Below are positions 34,868 through 45,105 of a stretch of DNA of 64,000 nucleotides, one piece after another (the first letter of the stretch is position 1; each line of letters begins with the position of its first letter). Source of the DNA: Methylophilaceae bacterium (lineage in GTDB: Bacteria; Pseudomonadota; Gammaproteobacteria; Burkholderiales; Methylophilaceae); assembly GCA_028355955.1 (NCBI GenBank), contig JAOMTQ010000001.1, positions 171,705-235,704 on the forward strand, in the 5' to 3' direction. The notes below the pieces were generated by a model, which did not search any database, had not been told where the DNA came from, and saw only the letters and a list, made by a program, of their open reading frames with translations. The position numbers were made by a program, and so were the translations under genes.

Positions 34868-35683
34868 TTAAAGAAAAAGATGATTCGTTTTATTCTTTTG
34901 GTTTTTTAAAATTTTGTTGAAATATACCATCAAATCGAAGTCAATTTGTTTTTCCATGGTTAATATTTTTCTTTTCAAATTATTAATACGATTCTCATTG
35001 GGTATCGAATTAAATGCAAACACAATAATGTTGCCTGAAGTAGTGGATTTTAGATGAAGTACTCTGTCATCAAAGGTTAACTTTATCCGGTCAATATAGG
35101 CTTTTGTTCTCGGGTCAGATCCCCATAGGTTAATCATAAAAATACCCTTTTCAGTCAGCCTCGCCCTACAACTTTCAAAATAAGGAATTTCACAAAATAC
35201 TTCGGGTAAGCCATACTCCTCGAATGCATCGGACAGTATGAGGTCATATTCATCTTCCGAATTTTTAATATAATCAATTCCGTCATCTTGGATAATTTTA
35301 AAACGCTTCGAGCGTTGAGGTATTTTAAAAAATTGCTTCGCTACATGGATAGCGCTCGGATTAATTTCTATGGTGAGGCAGTTGGCTTTAGTAAACCATT
35401 TATAAAAAAATTTTTGTATGGCCGCACCCCCCAGTCCTACAAATAATAAGTCCTTTGGTTTGTCTAGAAAAATAGTAGCTAAGGCCATAATTTGCGTATA
35501 ACCTAGTTCTAGGTGGTAAGGATCGCTGATTCTCATTGAGCTTTGGATTGTCGGTGAACCAATATGCATCGATCTCACATCGTTCGACTCACTCATGTCC
35601 ACCGTCATTTCATCAAAGCTGCCTTCGCGCTTTGGTTTTTTCTCACTGACCAAGCCAATCATTTTTTTTATCTTATTAATCAT
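34868..35683 (-). CDS. Spermidine synthase-like protein
   Basis: 'LELGYTQIMALATIFLDKPKDLLFVGLGGAAIQKF', 'YDLILSDAFEEYGLPE'. Confidence 0.8.
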   Translation of the reverse strand: MINKIKKMIGLVSEKKPKREGSFDEMTVDMSESNDVRSMHIGSPTIQSSMRISDPYHLELGYTQIMALATIFLDKPKDLLFVGLGGAAIQKFFYKWFTKANCLTIEINPSAIHVAKQFFKIPQRSKRFKIIQDDGIDYIKNSEDEYDLILSDAFEEYGLPEVFCEIPYFESCRARLTEKGIFMINLWGSDPRTKAYIDRIKLTFDDRVLHLKSTTSGNIIVFAFNSIPNENRINNLKRKILTMEKQIDFDLMVYFNKILKNQKNKTNHLFL

Positions 35684-38600
35684 TTCAACATCATCTCATG
35701 CCATTGCTTCTCAAGTCTTTTCAGTGAGATGGGATATAAGGTTTTTAATTCTTGAGCAAATAAGGAAACTCTTAATTCTTGTAATGCATATTGAAACTCC
35801 ACATACATATCGGGTACTTCTTCGTCATTTTCAACAAAATCAACCACCTTCTCAATCCATTTATCTTGTAAACGCCTTATTCCTTTAAGTGATTCAGCAT
35901 CTTTGTCTTGTCGTTGTGAATTTTTTTCAATGCGTATCTTTAGTGCTGCCAAGTATCTTGGGAAATGCTTTATCTGATCGTAGACAAATAAAGGCTTCTC
36001 GTAAGCGGGTAATAAAAGTTCTAACTGCTCATCGATATCTTCCCTTACTATCGCAGTTAAATGTTTTTGTTTTTTTAAGGCAAGCGTGATGGCATGGTAA
36101 CTCGCAGCAACCGATGTCAAAGAATTTGAAAGTTCAATAATCACCTCCCCAATTCTTTTCTTAGCAAAGGTGACCAGTAGTTCGAAGTTACTTTTTGTCC
36201 TCGGCACAGGCTCACCCCAGTTCATTGATTCATTCAAAACAATCTCAATAAAGTTTTCTTTTAGGGAATCGGTTTCAATATAGGTTTTCAGAGACAGTCC
36301 ATAGCGATCAAATTGAGGGGGTATTTTTTTTAATATTTTTATGCGATCTTTTAATTGAAGTGTGAGTAACATTCTCACACCTAAATGATGTAAGGACCTT
36401 GCCTCAATCTCATTGTCTAACACCTTTAGGTCAACATTATTTTCATTTGGGATCAGTGCCGGGTACCCTACAATCTCCTCACCCTGTCTTTCAGCGCTCA
36501 CCTTTCCAGGGACATCATGCTCAGGCCAAAAAGTCAGTCCCTCTTTTTCAATATCGAAGGCGACCTCCTCAATAACCTCCGTTACCCTTTCCTTATGTTC
36601 AGTTTGCAATTCAGATAATTCTTTTGATGAATCAATTTCAACTCCCTCATCATCTGTGATCATAAAATTAACCTTGAGGTGCGTAGGTAAATTTTTAACC
36701 AAATTGGCATCGACCCTCAACGTTGACTTGGTTTTCTCCCTAATAAATTGTGTGAGCTCATTATTAAAATTTTTGGTTGTGTCGGCCTGCACTAAGAATT
36801 CTGTGATCGTTTTAGGTAATGGCGTGAGTTGGTTTCTGACCGGCTTGGGGAGTAATTTAAATACATTTAATACCTTCTCTCGAATCATTCCGGGCACAAG
36901 CCAATCAAATGATTCTTGCTTAACCTGACTTAAACCATGATAAGGAAAGCTAGCAGTCAAACCATCCATGGGGTGGTTGGGCTCGAAGTGGTAGTTTAAA
37001 TTTATATCCACATTATTTCGTTTCACTTGATCTGGGAATTGAACGTCATCAATTTGATCAGCATTCTTTTGCATCAAGTAATCTTTGGATAGGAATAAAA
37101 ATTGTGGCTCATCTTGCTCAATACCCTTTCGCCAAAATTCAAAACCGGCCCCATTCATGATTTCATTTGAGATTTTGCTGTCATAAAAATCAAATATGAT
37201 GTCATCATTAATTAAAATATCTTGCCTTCGAGACTTATGCTCAAGCTGCTTAATTTCATCAATGAGCTTTTGATTATGCGTCCAAAAGGAAGCCGGTGAC
37301 TCATATTGATTTTCAACAAGACCTTGTCTTATAAAAATACCCCTCGACTCCTCTGTGTTGATCGAACCATAATGAATCGTTTTGTTTGCATTGATGACCA
37401 GGCCATAAAGTAATGTTTTTTGGCTGGCATCCACTCTACTCAGCTTTGTGTTCCATCTTGGATTGCTATATTCATAATCCACGAGATGCTTGGATAACCT
37501 TTCAATCCAATCCACCTCAATTTTGGCAATGCATTGGGCATACAATCTACCCGTATCAATAATCTCAGCGGCCATCACCCACTTATAATTTTTCTTTCTA
37601 AATAAGGTAGGCCCAATTAGAAATTTAATCCCTCTCGTGCCAGAGTATTCATTACTATCAATAATTTTAGTACCAATATTCCCTAACAAGCCTGTGAGGA
37701 GTGATATGTGGATTCTTTCATAAGTAATTTTCTTTTGACTCGTTTTAAAATCAAGCTCCTTCGTCATCTCAGCTAACTGTTTATAGAGTTCTTGCCACTC
37801 TCTGATCCTTGTATAGGAAACAAAATATTGCTGACAAAAATTCCTCAAACCTTTGCCACTCTTAATACTTATTTTTTCATCCAATAGTTTCCATAACTTG
37901 ATGAAACTCATAAAACCCGAGTCGGAGTCATGAAATAAAAGGTGAGCCTGATCTGCTTTTTCAGCTTTGTCTAAGGGTCGCTCCCTAGGATCTGAAATAC
38001 TCAGTGCGCTGATGATAATTAAAATTTCATTCAGACAGGCTTGTTTATTAGATTCAATTAAGATTCTCCCCAAAGAGGGATCAAGCGGAAGCTTAGCTAA
38101 CTGATGGCCCATGGGTAAGATTTTAAAGTCTCGATCAACCGCATCAAGTTCGTAAAGCAATTGATAGCCATCCTGAATAAATTTATTGATGGGAGGTTGC
38201 AGGAAAGGAAACTCATGCACCGGCCCTAAATCAAGTGAGGCCATTTTTAAAATCACAGAGGCGAGCGAGGTCCTCATAATTTCTGGATCGGTGAAAGTGG
38301 GTCTTAGATCAAAATCTTCCTCATCATAAAGCCTAATACAAACTCCCGGTGCTATCCGGCCACATCGCCCTGATCGTTGATTAGCGGAGGCTTGAGATAT
38401 TTTTTCAATGAGAAGCTGCTCGATTTTGAGTCTTGGGTTATAGCGTACAATTCTAGCAAGACCGGCATCGATGACATATTTAATGCCAGGGACGGTGAGT
38501 GATGTTTCTGCAATATTAGTTGTTAAGATAATTCTTCTTGTTGTCCCCTGCTTGAATATTTTTTGTTGTTCCTTGACGGGCAACCTTGAGAAAAGTGGCA

Positions 38601-39357
38601 AAATTTCAAATTTGTTTTTAAGCTGATCAGTTAAGAATTTTTTGATGTCATGGATATCTCGTTCACCCGGTAAGAAAATTAAAACATCGCCTTTATTGCC
38701 AGGAGGTAGATCCTTAATGCTCGACAACACAGCATCCTCAATATTTTCAACCACATCTTGGCTAAGCTGTTTTAATGGTCTATAAATTACATCGACTGGA
38801 AATGTTCGACCAGAAACTTGAATGATGGGGGCTTGATTAAAATGCGCTGAAAATTTATCGACATCAATCGTCGCACTCGTAATAATGATTTTTAAATCAG
38901 GTCGCTTAGGTAATAAGTTTTTAATATAGCCCAGCAAAAAATCGATATTTAAACTGCGCTCATGGGCCTCATCAATAATGATCGTATCGTATTGAATAAG
39001 TTTTGGGTCTTTTTGAGTTTCAGCAAGCAAAATACCATCGGTCATCACCTTAATCGATGTCCCCTTAGAAGTTTTATCTGCAAACCTGACCTTGAAACCT
39101 ACCTGCATGCCGAGGTCAACATCCAATTCACTAGCAATTCTTGTTGCCACTGACCTTGCTGCAATCCTTCTTGGCTGTGTGTGGCCAATGAATTTATCCT
39201 GCCCTCTCCCCATTGAAAGACATATTTTAGGAAGTTGAGTTGTTTTTCCAGAGCCCGTCTCACCACATAGTATGGTGACTTGATTGTTAGCTATCGTTTT
39301 TTTTATTTTTTCAACCTGTTGACTGACAGGTAGCGCAGCTGGGTAATGAATATTCAT
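35680..39357 (-). CDS. hrpA: ATP-dependent RNA helicase HrpA
   Basis: 'ILCGETGSGKTTQLPKICL', 'IIDEAHERSLN', 'NQRSGRCGRIAPGVCIRLY'; 1225 aa. Confidence 0.96.
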   Translation of the reverse strand: MNIHYPAALPVSQQVEKIKKTIANNQVTILCGETGSGKTTQLPKICLSMGRGQDKFIGHTQPRRIAARSVATRIASELDVDLGMQVGFKVRFADKTSKGTSIKVMTDGILLAETQKDPKLIQYDTIIIDEAHERSLNIDFLLGYIKNLLPKRPDLKIIITSATIDVDKFSAHFNQAPIIQVSGRTFPVDVIYRPLKQLSQDVVENIEDAVLSSIKDLPPGNKGDVLIFLPGERDIHDIKKFLTDQLKNKFEILPLFSRLPVKEQQKIFKQGTTRRIILTTNIAETSLTVPGIKYVIDAGLARIVRYNPRLKIEQLLIEKISQASANQRSGRCGRIAPGVCIRLYDEEDFDLRPTFTDPEIMRTSLASVILKMASLDLGPVHEFPFLQPPINKFIQDGYQLLYELDAVDRDFKILPMGHQLAKLPLDPSLGRILIESNKQACLNEILIIISALSISDPRERPLDKAEKADQAHLLFHDSDSGFMSFIKLWKLLDEKISIKSGKGLRNFCQQYFVSYTRIREWQELYKQLAEMTKELDFKTSQKKITYERIHISLLTGLLGNIGTKIIDSNEYSGTRGIKFLIGPTLFRKKNYKWVMAAEIIDTGRLYAQCIAKIEVDWIERLSKHLVDYEYSNPRWNTKLSRVDASQKTLLYGLVINANKTIHYGSINTEESRGIFIRQGLVENQYESPASFWTHNQKLIDEIKQLEHKSRRQDILINDDIIFDFYDSKISNEIMNGAGFEFWRKGIEQDEPQFLFLSKDYLMQKNADQIDDVQFPDQVKRNNVDINLNYHFEPNHPMDGLTASFPYHGLSQVKQESFDWLVPGMIREKVLNVFKLLPKPVRNQLTPLPKTITEFLVQADTTKNFNNELTQFIREKTKSTLRVDANLVKNLPTHLKVNFMITDDEGVEIDSSKELSELQTEHKERVTEVIEEVAFDIEKEGLTFWPEHDVPGKVSAERQGEEIVGYPALIPNENNVDLKVLDNEIEARSLHHLGVRMLLTLQLKDRIKILKKIPPQFDRYGLSLKTYIETDSLKENFIEIVLNESMNWGEPVPRTKSNFELLVTFAKKRIGEVIIELSNSLTSVAASYHAITLALKKQKHLTAIVREDIDEQLELLLPAYEKPLFVYDQIKHFPRYLAALKIRIEKNSQRQDKDAESLKGIRRLQDKWIEKVVDFVENDEEVPDMYVEFQYALQELRVSLFAQELKTLYPISLKRLEKQWHEMMLK

Positions 39358-39452
39358 TTACTTACAAAACCCCTGATTGATTTTTAAATAGCAACTTAAC
39401 TGTTTTTTTATATTTGAAAATTTGATGATCCATAGCCATATGAGAGAAAAAT

Positions 39453-40262
39453 TTAAATGATAAATTTTGATTCTAATTCTTGCAAATTAAACAGCTTCAA
39501 AATCTCTAAACCACGCTCACGCGCATTGCCTTTTTTTACACCAACATACTCAGCAATAATCAACTCATTTTTCATAGAGTGTTCCCAACCGACTAACTCG
39601 GTAACAGTAAGTTTGTATCCTTGAGACTCAAGCAGTAGACATCGTAAAACATTTGTCAGATGGCTTCCGACTTCCCTTGTGTGTATCGGATGCCGCCATA
39701 GCTCAGCGATAGGCTCAGTAAGAGAGGTTGACTTATTTTTCCTCATCAACTTAGCCACCTCTGCCTGGCAACAAGGAACCAGAAAGAAATATTTAACCTG
39801 TCGCTTTAGCCCAAAAAAAATAGCGTCATCGGTTGCAGTATCACAGGCATGCAGCGCTGTGATCATATCTACATCGTTAGGTACTAAATTTTCAGCATCT
39901 GTGATGGCAGTGTTAATAAAACTCATACGATCAAATTTTAATTTTTCCGCTAATTCTATAGATTTTGTAACAAGCTCGGATCGAGACTCAATGCCAATTA
40001 CCTTACCTAAATTTGATTTTATGAAAAGGTCGTATAAGATAAATCCAAGATAAGACTTACCGCAACCATGATCCACAATAGAATAATGTTCATTTTCCTG
40101 ATTAATCTTTTCTAAGATTGGCTCAATAAAATTGTAAAGATGATAGACCTGCTTCAACTTTCTTCGTGAATCCTGATTAATTTTTCCATCTCGGGTTAAA
40201 ATATGTAAAGATTTGAGAAGTTCGGGTGACTGTTGTGGTTTCATTTCATCGAGTGTTTGCAT
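39453..40262 (-). CDS. SAM-dependent methyltransferase domain protein
   Basis: 'YSIVDHGCGKSYLGFILYDLF', 'ALHACDTATDDAI', 'VPCCQAEV'. Confidence 0.8.
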   Translation of the reverse strand: MQTLDEMKPQQSPELLKSLHILTRDGKINQDSRRKLKQVYHLYNFIEPILEKINQENEHYSIVDHGCGKSYLGFILYDLFIKSNLGKVIGIESRSELVTKSIELAEKLKFDRMSFINTAITDAENLVPNDVDMITALHACDTATDDAIFFGLKRQVKYFFLVPCCQAEVAKLMRKNKSTSLTEPIAELWRHPIHTREVGSHLTNVLRCLLLESQGYKLTVTELVGWEHSMKNELIIAEYVGVKKGNARERGLEILKLFNLQELESKFII

Positions 40263-40341
40263 AGCTATTAGTTTACCTCAATCTCAATTCACTCATTAGC
40301 ATTAAAAGAATTGCTAACAAGAAAAATTTAAAGGCAGAGTT

Positions 40342-41205
40342 ATGAGTATTCAATGGTTTCCAGGTCATATGACCGCGGCAAAAAATAATGCAGAAAAAGG
40401 AATGAAAATTAATGATGTCATTGTCGAGGTTCTCGATGCAAGAATTCCCGGGAGTTCCGTCAATCCAGTTATTAAAAATATTCGAGCAGGTAGACAAAGG
40501 CCTCACCTTAAAATCTTAAATAAATCGGATTTAGCTGATCCTATGGTGACAGAGCATTGGGTGGATTATTTTAATGCACAACCAAAAACGCAAGCGATAC
40601 CTATTTCCGCTAAAAATAAAAATGAGGTAAAAAAAATACTGCCTTTGTGTCAAAAGTTAGCACCTCACCGTGACTCTTCGATTAAGCCATTAAGGATCAT
40701 GATCATGGGTGTGCCTAACGTCGGTAAATCAACTATTATTAATGCTTTGTATCACAAAAAAATTGCTAAGGTCGGTGATATACCAGCTGTGACCAAAAGT
40801 CAGCAAAGAATAGAGATTAATAAACAAACCATCCTAACTGATACGCCAGGGATGATGTGGCCAAAAATTAGCTATGAGCTTGATGGATTTTTTTTAGCTG
40901 CCTCAAATAATATTGGCTCAAACGCTTATGATGAAATTGAAACGGCTTTGGAGTTAGCTGATGTAATTAAGTTGAGGTATCCGGAATCTATATCAAAAAA
41001 ATATAACTTTAAATCTCCCTTCCCTGAGGATGAATTTTTCTTAGATGATATTGCAAGGCAGCGGGGTTTTGTTCTCAAGAAAGGCAAACCAAACCTTGAG
41101 AAAGCAGCGATTAGTTTTATTAACGATTATAGGCAAGGACTTTTAGGAAGAATCACTTTAGAGACCCCAGCCTCCAGAGAAAAAATGATTAAAGAAAATA
41201 CTTAA
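40342..41205 (+). CDS. ylqF: Ribosome biogenesis GTPase YlqF/RbgA
   Basis: 'IQWFPGHMTAAKN', 'EVLDARIPGSS', 'MGVPNVGKSTIINAL', 'DTPGMMWPK' (circularly permuted GTPase). Confidence 0.95.
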   Translation: MSIQWFPGHMTAAKNNAEKGMKINDVIVEVLDARIPGSSVNPVIKNIRAGRQRPHLKILNKSDLADPMVTEHWVDYFNAQPKTQAIPISAKNKNEVKKILPLCQKLAPHRDSSIKPLRIMIMGVPNVGKSTIINALYHKKIAKVGDIPAVTKSQQRIEINKQTILTDTPGMMWPKISYELDGFFLAASNNIGSNAYDEIETALELADVIKLRYPESISKKYNFKSPFPEDEFFLDDIARQRGFVLKKGKPNLEKAAISFINDYRQGLLGRITLETPASREKMIKENT

Positions 41206-41891
41206 TTTATTAGCACCCAAGTTTCTTTTGAAATAAATCTTTTAGAAGGAACACAATCATATTTAGTAAAAATTTGCTTTAGCAATTTACTATCGCTTAC
41301 TGAATGCCAAGTTTCAACAAAAATTTCACCAATAGAATTTGAAATTCCTATTCCCCTTGGTTTACAGTTTGTTGTGCTAGTGGGTCGAGAGCCCCATAAT
41401 TTAGAATGCATTACTTGATGAGCTTGTCCGTTAATTTCAAGATTCTCTTTGCTTTCTGCTTTAAATTTAAATATCCAATCGAAGTCACTAAAATCAGGAT
41501 GCCTGTCTTCATCTTTGATAATTTTTTTTGTTTCATAGCCAACGGGGTAATCTTTAACTTGGATATGCCTTGCAAAAACACTGTAACCTTTTTTTTGGTC
41601 TCCCTCGACAATGTCATAGAGCACTAAGCCATTTTTTATTTCTTTTTTTTGAATAAAGTCATCAGTAATGCTTGATTTAAAAAAACTCCCTTTCCATTTT
41701 ATATTCACGTAAGCATACTCAAAAATAACGTCATTATCTTCATGTGTACGGAAGGTCACATCACCCGTTGCATCATTTTTATCCCCTAAGCTGTCATGTT
41801 CATAACTATATCTTAAGTCCTCTGATGTTCCGCCAACAGTAGGGAGTAGCAGAATAAAAATAATGAATACTAATTTGTGGAAATCAGCCAT
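41202..41891 (-). CDS. Secreted hypothetical protein
   Basis: Start placed at MADFHKLVFIIFILLLPTVGGTSEDLRYSYEHDS (signal peptide); the longer ORF-track start overlaps the upstream gene. Confidence 0.65.
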   Translation of the reverse strand: MADFHKLVFIIFILLLPTVGGTSEDLRYSYEHDSLGDKNDATGDVTFRTHEDNDVIFEYAYVNIKWKGSFFKSSITDDFIQKKEIKNGLVLYDIVEGDQKKGYSVFARHIQVKDYPVGYETKKIIKDEDRHPDFSDFDWIFKFKAESKENLEINGQAHQVMHSKLWGSRPTSTTNCKPRGIGISNSIGEIFVETWHSVSDSKLLKQIFTKYDCVPSKRFISKETWVLIN

Positions 41892-41892
41892 A

Positions 41893-42174
41893 TTATTCCT
41901 TAATAAATTGAGTGATACCCAGGCAACCCTCGGGGTCCATACAAGGCCAATCTGATTGAACACCGCATGAGTTAAGTGGGATCAGAGATTCTTTGACGCA
42001 ATATTTCTTCCCCTCAATTACCTCATAAGATTGACATGCCTGATTATTAGCAAAATAATTTTCAGATGTCAGCTTCAGCTTTTTATCTTCAGATGCAATA
42101 ACATAATTACAAGTTAAGATTGCTACGACAGAAATAATATTTTTCAATATTTGCATGCATTTCATACGGTTCAT
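41893..42174 (-). CDS. Secreted Cys-containing hypothetical protein
   Basis: Signal-peptide-like N-term, 5 Cys in the mature part; colinear with the PepSY/FMN-binding operon. Confidence 0.65.
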   Translation of the reverse strand: MNRMKCMQILKNIISVVAILTCNYVIASEDKKLKLTSENYFANNQACQSYEVIEGKKYCVKESLIPLNSCGVQSDWPCMDPEGCLGITQFIKE

Positions 42175-42216
42175 ACATGAAATACTAGATCAAAACTTAC
42201 AAAAATGGAATAAGGC

Positions 42217-42957
42217 TTAGTAGCGCTTTTTTCTTAACCAAATCCAAACACCAGAGATTGAGATTAGCAATAAAAAGATAGCGATAATGTCTAGTAACCA
42301 CTTACCAAAACCTTTAATAATATTACCATTATGAAGGTCAAGAAAAAATTGTTCTAATGAGATGCCCTTTCCTAAAAAATAAGATTCTACCTGTTGCGTC
42401 TTTTCATCTGGCATTACAACCTCATTACTCCATTCATTAAAGTTTGAGTCGGACACCCTCCACTCTTGCCCTTCATCATTTGATTCCCATACTTGATTGC
42501 TAGTTTTAAGGAATAATAAATTGTTCAATGCGCCTAGCTTTTGAATGTTTACAGGGACTCCCGTTGAACCTGTGAGCTTTTCAATCAACTCACCCTCTTC
42601 AGTTAATAGAACAAGTCCATTTTCAATGGCTATAACTAACATTTGGTTGAAGATTACCACGCCAATGATTGGAACCTCGCTCTTAAAAACAGGTTGATTA
42701 TCTAAAAATACCTGATTGCCAAACCTTGATATGAAATGATTATCTACAGAAAATGATTCTTCCTTATTTGGCATAGATATATTGTACAAAGCTAAGATCA
42801 TAGGTGAGGCGGTATACTTTTCATCTAAACCTAAATCCTCTGTGTGATTTAGAAATATTCCGGTGATTGATAGATGGATTAAGAAAACACAAACCGCAAT
42901 GCCCGTAAACTTATGGACTTGATTAATAGATTTTAAGGTAATTCTTATTTTTTTCAT
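42217..42957 (-). CDS. PepSY-associated TM helix protein
   Basis: 'INQVHKFTGIAVCVFLIHLSITGIFLNHTEDLGLD' and 'LHNGNIIKGFGKWLLDIIAIFLLLISISGVWIWLRKK'. Confidence 0.88.
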   Translation of the reverse strand: MKKIRITLKSINQVHKFTGIAVCVFLIHLSITGIFLNHTEDLGLDEKYTASPMILALYNISMPNKEESFSVDNHFISRFGNQVFLDNQPVFKSEVPIIGVVIFNQMLVIAIENGLVLLTEEGELIEKLTGSTGVPVNIQKLGALNNLLFLKTSNQVWESNDEGQEWRVSDSNFNEWSNEVVMPDEKTQQVESYFLGKGISLEQFFLDLHNGNIIKGFGKWLLDIIAIFLLLISISGVWIWLRKKRY

Positions 42958-43448
42958 TTATTTTTTACATATTGATCAAGAAAGAGTGAAAGCTCAGCAA
43001 TGGATGTCATTGCCCATACCGACAGCGTAGCTCCTGATATACCATCTACCTCTCGATTTAGCTTCATTCCATCTAAGCTCGCCCCTTCGAACTGCTTTCT
43101 AAAGGCAGGATATCTAACTTCCCAGCCTCTAATCTCTCTAAATTCTAACACTTTAATGTCTTGAATTTGATTGTCTTTGATTTCAACACCAAACGTGATG
43201 GGTTCTACTTTTCCAATTTCCTGTAATATCCAAGCTGTTCTACCATCTTTTTTCCAATATCTAATTCTTAATGAGCCATAAGGATGTTCAAGAATTTTCT
43301 CAACTGATTTTCTTAGTTTACCCACGAGCATAATCTTCTTACTTTTGGGCGGAGCATTATCAAAAACCTCATCCAGAAAATCTTTATCAGTTTGATATAC
43401 GCCGCGCGCATGCAAAGATGATGCTAACAAAATTACCATTAGCATCAT
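42954..43448 (-). CDS. FMN-binding domain protein (secreted/anchored)
   Basis: 'REVDGISGATLSVWAMT' covalent-flavin-type motif, C-term helix; ATG at 43448 preferred over TTG at 43466. Confidence 0.8.
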   Translation of the reverse strand: MMLMVILLASSLHARGVYQTDKDFLDEVFDNAPPKSKKIMLVGKLRKSVEKILEHPYGSLRIRYWKKDGRTAWILQEIGKVEPITFGVEIKDNQIQDIKVLEFREIRGWEVRYPAFRKQFEGASLDGMKLNREVDGISGATLSVWAMTSIAELSLFLDQYVKNK

Positions 43449-43486
43449 CCATGTAAGGGAAAACAAAAAATTTTTATTTAAATTAT

Positions 43487-43615
43487 CTATAAATGGGTTT
43501 CTTTCTTCTGTTGGATTAATTTTACAGCATAACCCAATTCATCCTTCCATAGGCTATCGCTTTTTTGAATTTCTTTTAAAAGCCACAGCAAATAATTTTC
43601 ATCTAAACTCGTCAT
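43487..43615 (-). CDS. Small 42-aa protein in the porin/FMN-binding operon
   Basis: MTSLDENYLLWLLKEIQKSDSLWKDELGYAVKLIQQKKETHL*; upstream GAGGGG ribosome-binding site; fills the porin/FMN-binding gap. Confidence 0.65.
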   Translation of the reverse strand: MTSLDENYLLWLLKEIQKSDSLWKDELGYAVKLIQQKKETHL

Positions 43616-43641
43616 TTTCCCCTCTAATATTTATTTAAAAT

Positions 43642-44892
43642 TTAGAACTGGTATCCAATTCCTAAGTTAAGACCATCAAGCGTTTTTGTAATAGCAGAAC
43701 CATTATCTTGTATTTGCCAATCCATCTTTACAACGACGTCTTTATCAATCCACCAGTTAACTCCAGCATTGTATTGAGAATATTCATATTCTGATCCCCC
43801 TCCACTGCCATCTTGATTATTCCATACGGCATAACGCCCAAAGATTCCGATATCTTGATTCATAGTCAAAAGATTATTAAATCGATATGAAGGCTCTACG
43901 TAGTAACCATACTGCTGATCTGCGCTAACAGCTTTTACTGCAGATCCATCAATATCCCACCAAGCATATAATGCCCTTAAGCCAAAATTAGCTCTGTTAT
44001 AAACTACATGACCTTCATAAAGTGTGGCTGCACCACAACCGTCAATCTCATCTTGACAGAAATTATCTTGATAATTAATTGTTCCGGCTAATTCCAAGCC
44101 CGGTACCGCTGTATATTTAAGATTTCCTGTGTATGCCAACGTACTCGCATCAGCTTCGGCTACTTTTTGGCGAGCCTTTCTAACAGCATAATTAGAACTG
44201 CCTGTGGATTTTAAGCCTGAAGTTATTGCTACTTTTGCGTTAAGTCCATCCATAAACTCATGCTCTACCATGGCACCCCCTTCCCACCAGGTAGTCGGGA
44301 TGATATTTTTTTCTACATCATTTCTTTCAACACCATAAAAAGTCGGCGGCTCATGTGTTTCGTTCATGATTCCCACTGGGATAAGAAATAATCCACCGAC
44401 TACGTTAGTTTTTTGCGTTAAATCATATTGGATGTAGGCTTGTTCTAGTTCAACCTCACCTGGCTGACCTTCACCTGAGAGACTGTGTTCTAGTTCAAGC
44501 TCTGATACAAATCGCATCTTGTCATTAAATTCATGATTGACGAATAACACAAAACGATGGAAATCTATTTGGCTTTTATGGTTTTCGCTATTATCGTCAT
44601 CTCTATGCGCGTTATAGTGTAATTCGCCATAACCACCAATGGTTGTTTTATTGGATAACTTAACTTGCGCCTTAATTGCTTCGTCTGTCGCATCTGCAAC
44701 TGCGTCCACTGAACCAGCAACATCTTCGACCTCTCCTTTCAGAGATTCGTTTTCTTTCTTAAGGTCGGCCATCTGTTCTTTCATTTCTTGCATCATTTGC
44801 ATGATTTCTGCATTCGTAGGATCAGCTGCCATCGCAGATACGCTTAATGCTGATAGAACAGCTAAAGTTAAAACACTCTTCTTAATATTCAT
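43642..44892 (-). CDS. Outer-membrane porin with N-terminal coiled coil
   Basis: Start at MNIKKSVLTLAVLSALSVSAMA; 'MMQEMKEQMADLKKENESLKGEVEDV' followed by a beta-barrel ending 'DGLNLGIGYQF'. Confidence 0.88.
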   Translation of the reverse strand: MNIKKSVLTLAVLSALSVSAMAADPTNAEIMQMMQEMKEQMADLKKENESLKGEVEDVAGSVDAVADATDEAIKAQVKLSNKTTIGGYGELHYNAHRDDDNSENHKSQIDFHRFVLFVNHEFNDKMRFVSELELEHSLSGEGQPGEVELEQAYIQYDLTQKTNVVGGLFLIPVGIMNETHEPPTFYGVERNDVEKNIIPTTWWEGGAMVEHEFMDGLNAKVAITSGLKSTGSSNYAVRKARQKVAEADASTLAYTGNLKYTAVPGLELAGTINYQDNFCQDEIDGCGAATLYEGHVVYNRANFGLRALYAWWDIDGSAVKAVSADQQYGYYVEPSYRFNNLLTMNQDIGIFGRYAVWNNQDGSGGGSEYEYSQYNAGVNWWIDKDVVVKMDWQIQDNGSAITKTLDGLNLGIGYQF

Positions 44893-44967
44893 TGCTATAA
44901 AAACTCCTTTAAAAAAATTATTATTAAATCTAAATCTAAATCTAAATAAGAACTGTTTACAATTGTA

Positions 44968-44986
44968 AATGAGAATCATTCTCATT
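44968..44986. promoter_or_regulatory. Fur box
   Basis: AATGAGAATCATTCTCATT, a palindrome perfect apart from the centre base, upstream of the porin gene. Confidence 0.85.
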
Positions 44987-45105
44987 ACAAGAATATTTAT
45001 AATATATTTATCAATAGGTTAAAAATTTGTTGTATAAAAACAACATAAAAGGAGAGAATTCTGAAATTTAATAGGTAAAATAGGAGATAAAGTATAAAAT
45101 AAAAT

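Noticed and set aside
36413-36928. 171-aa plus-strand ORF antisense to hrpA
   Set aside because: Low-complexity Ser-rich translation typical of an antisense shadow frame; hrpA motifs continue through it.
44639-44968. 109-aa plus-strand ORF antisense to the porin N-terminus
   Set aside because: Antisense shadow of the coiled-coil region; no independent support.
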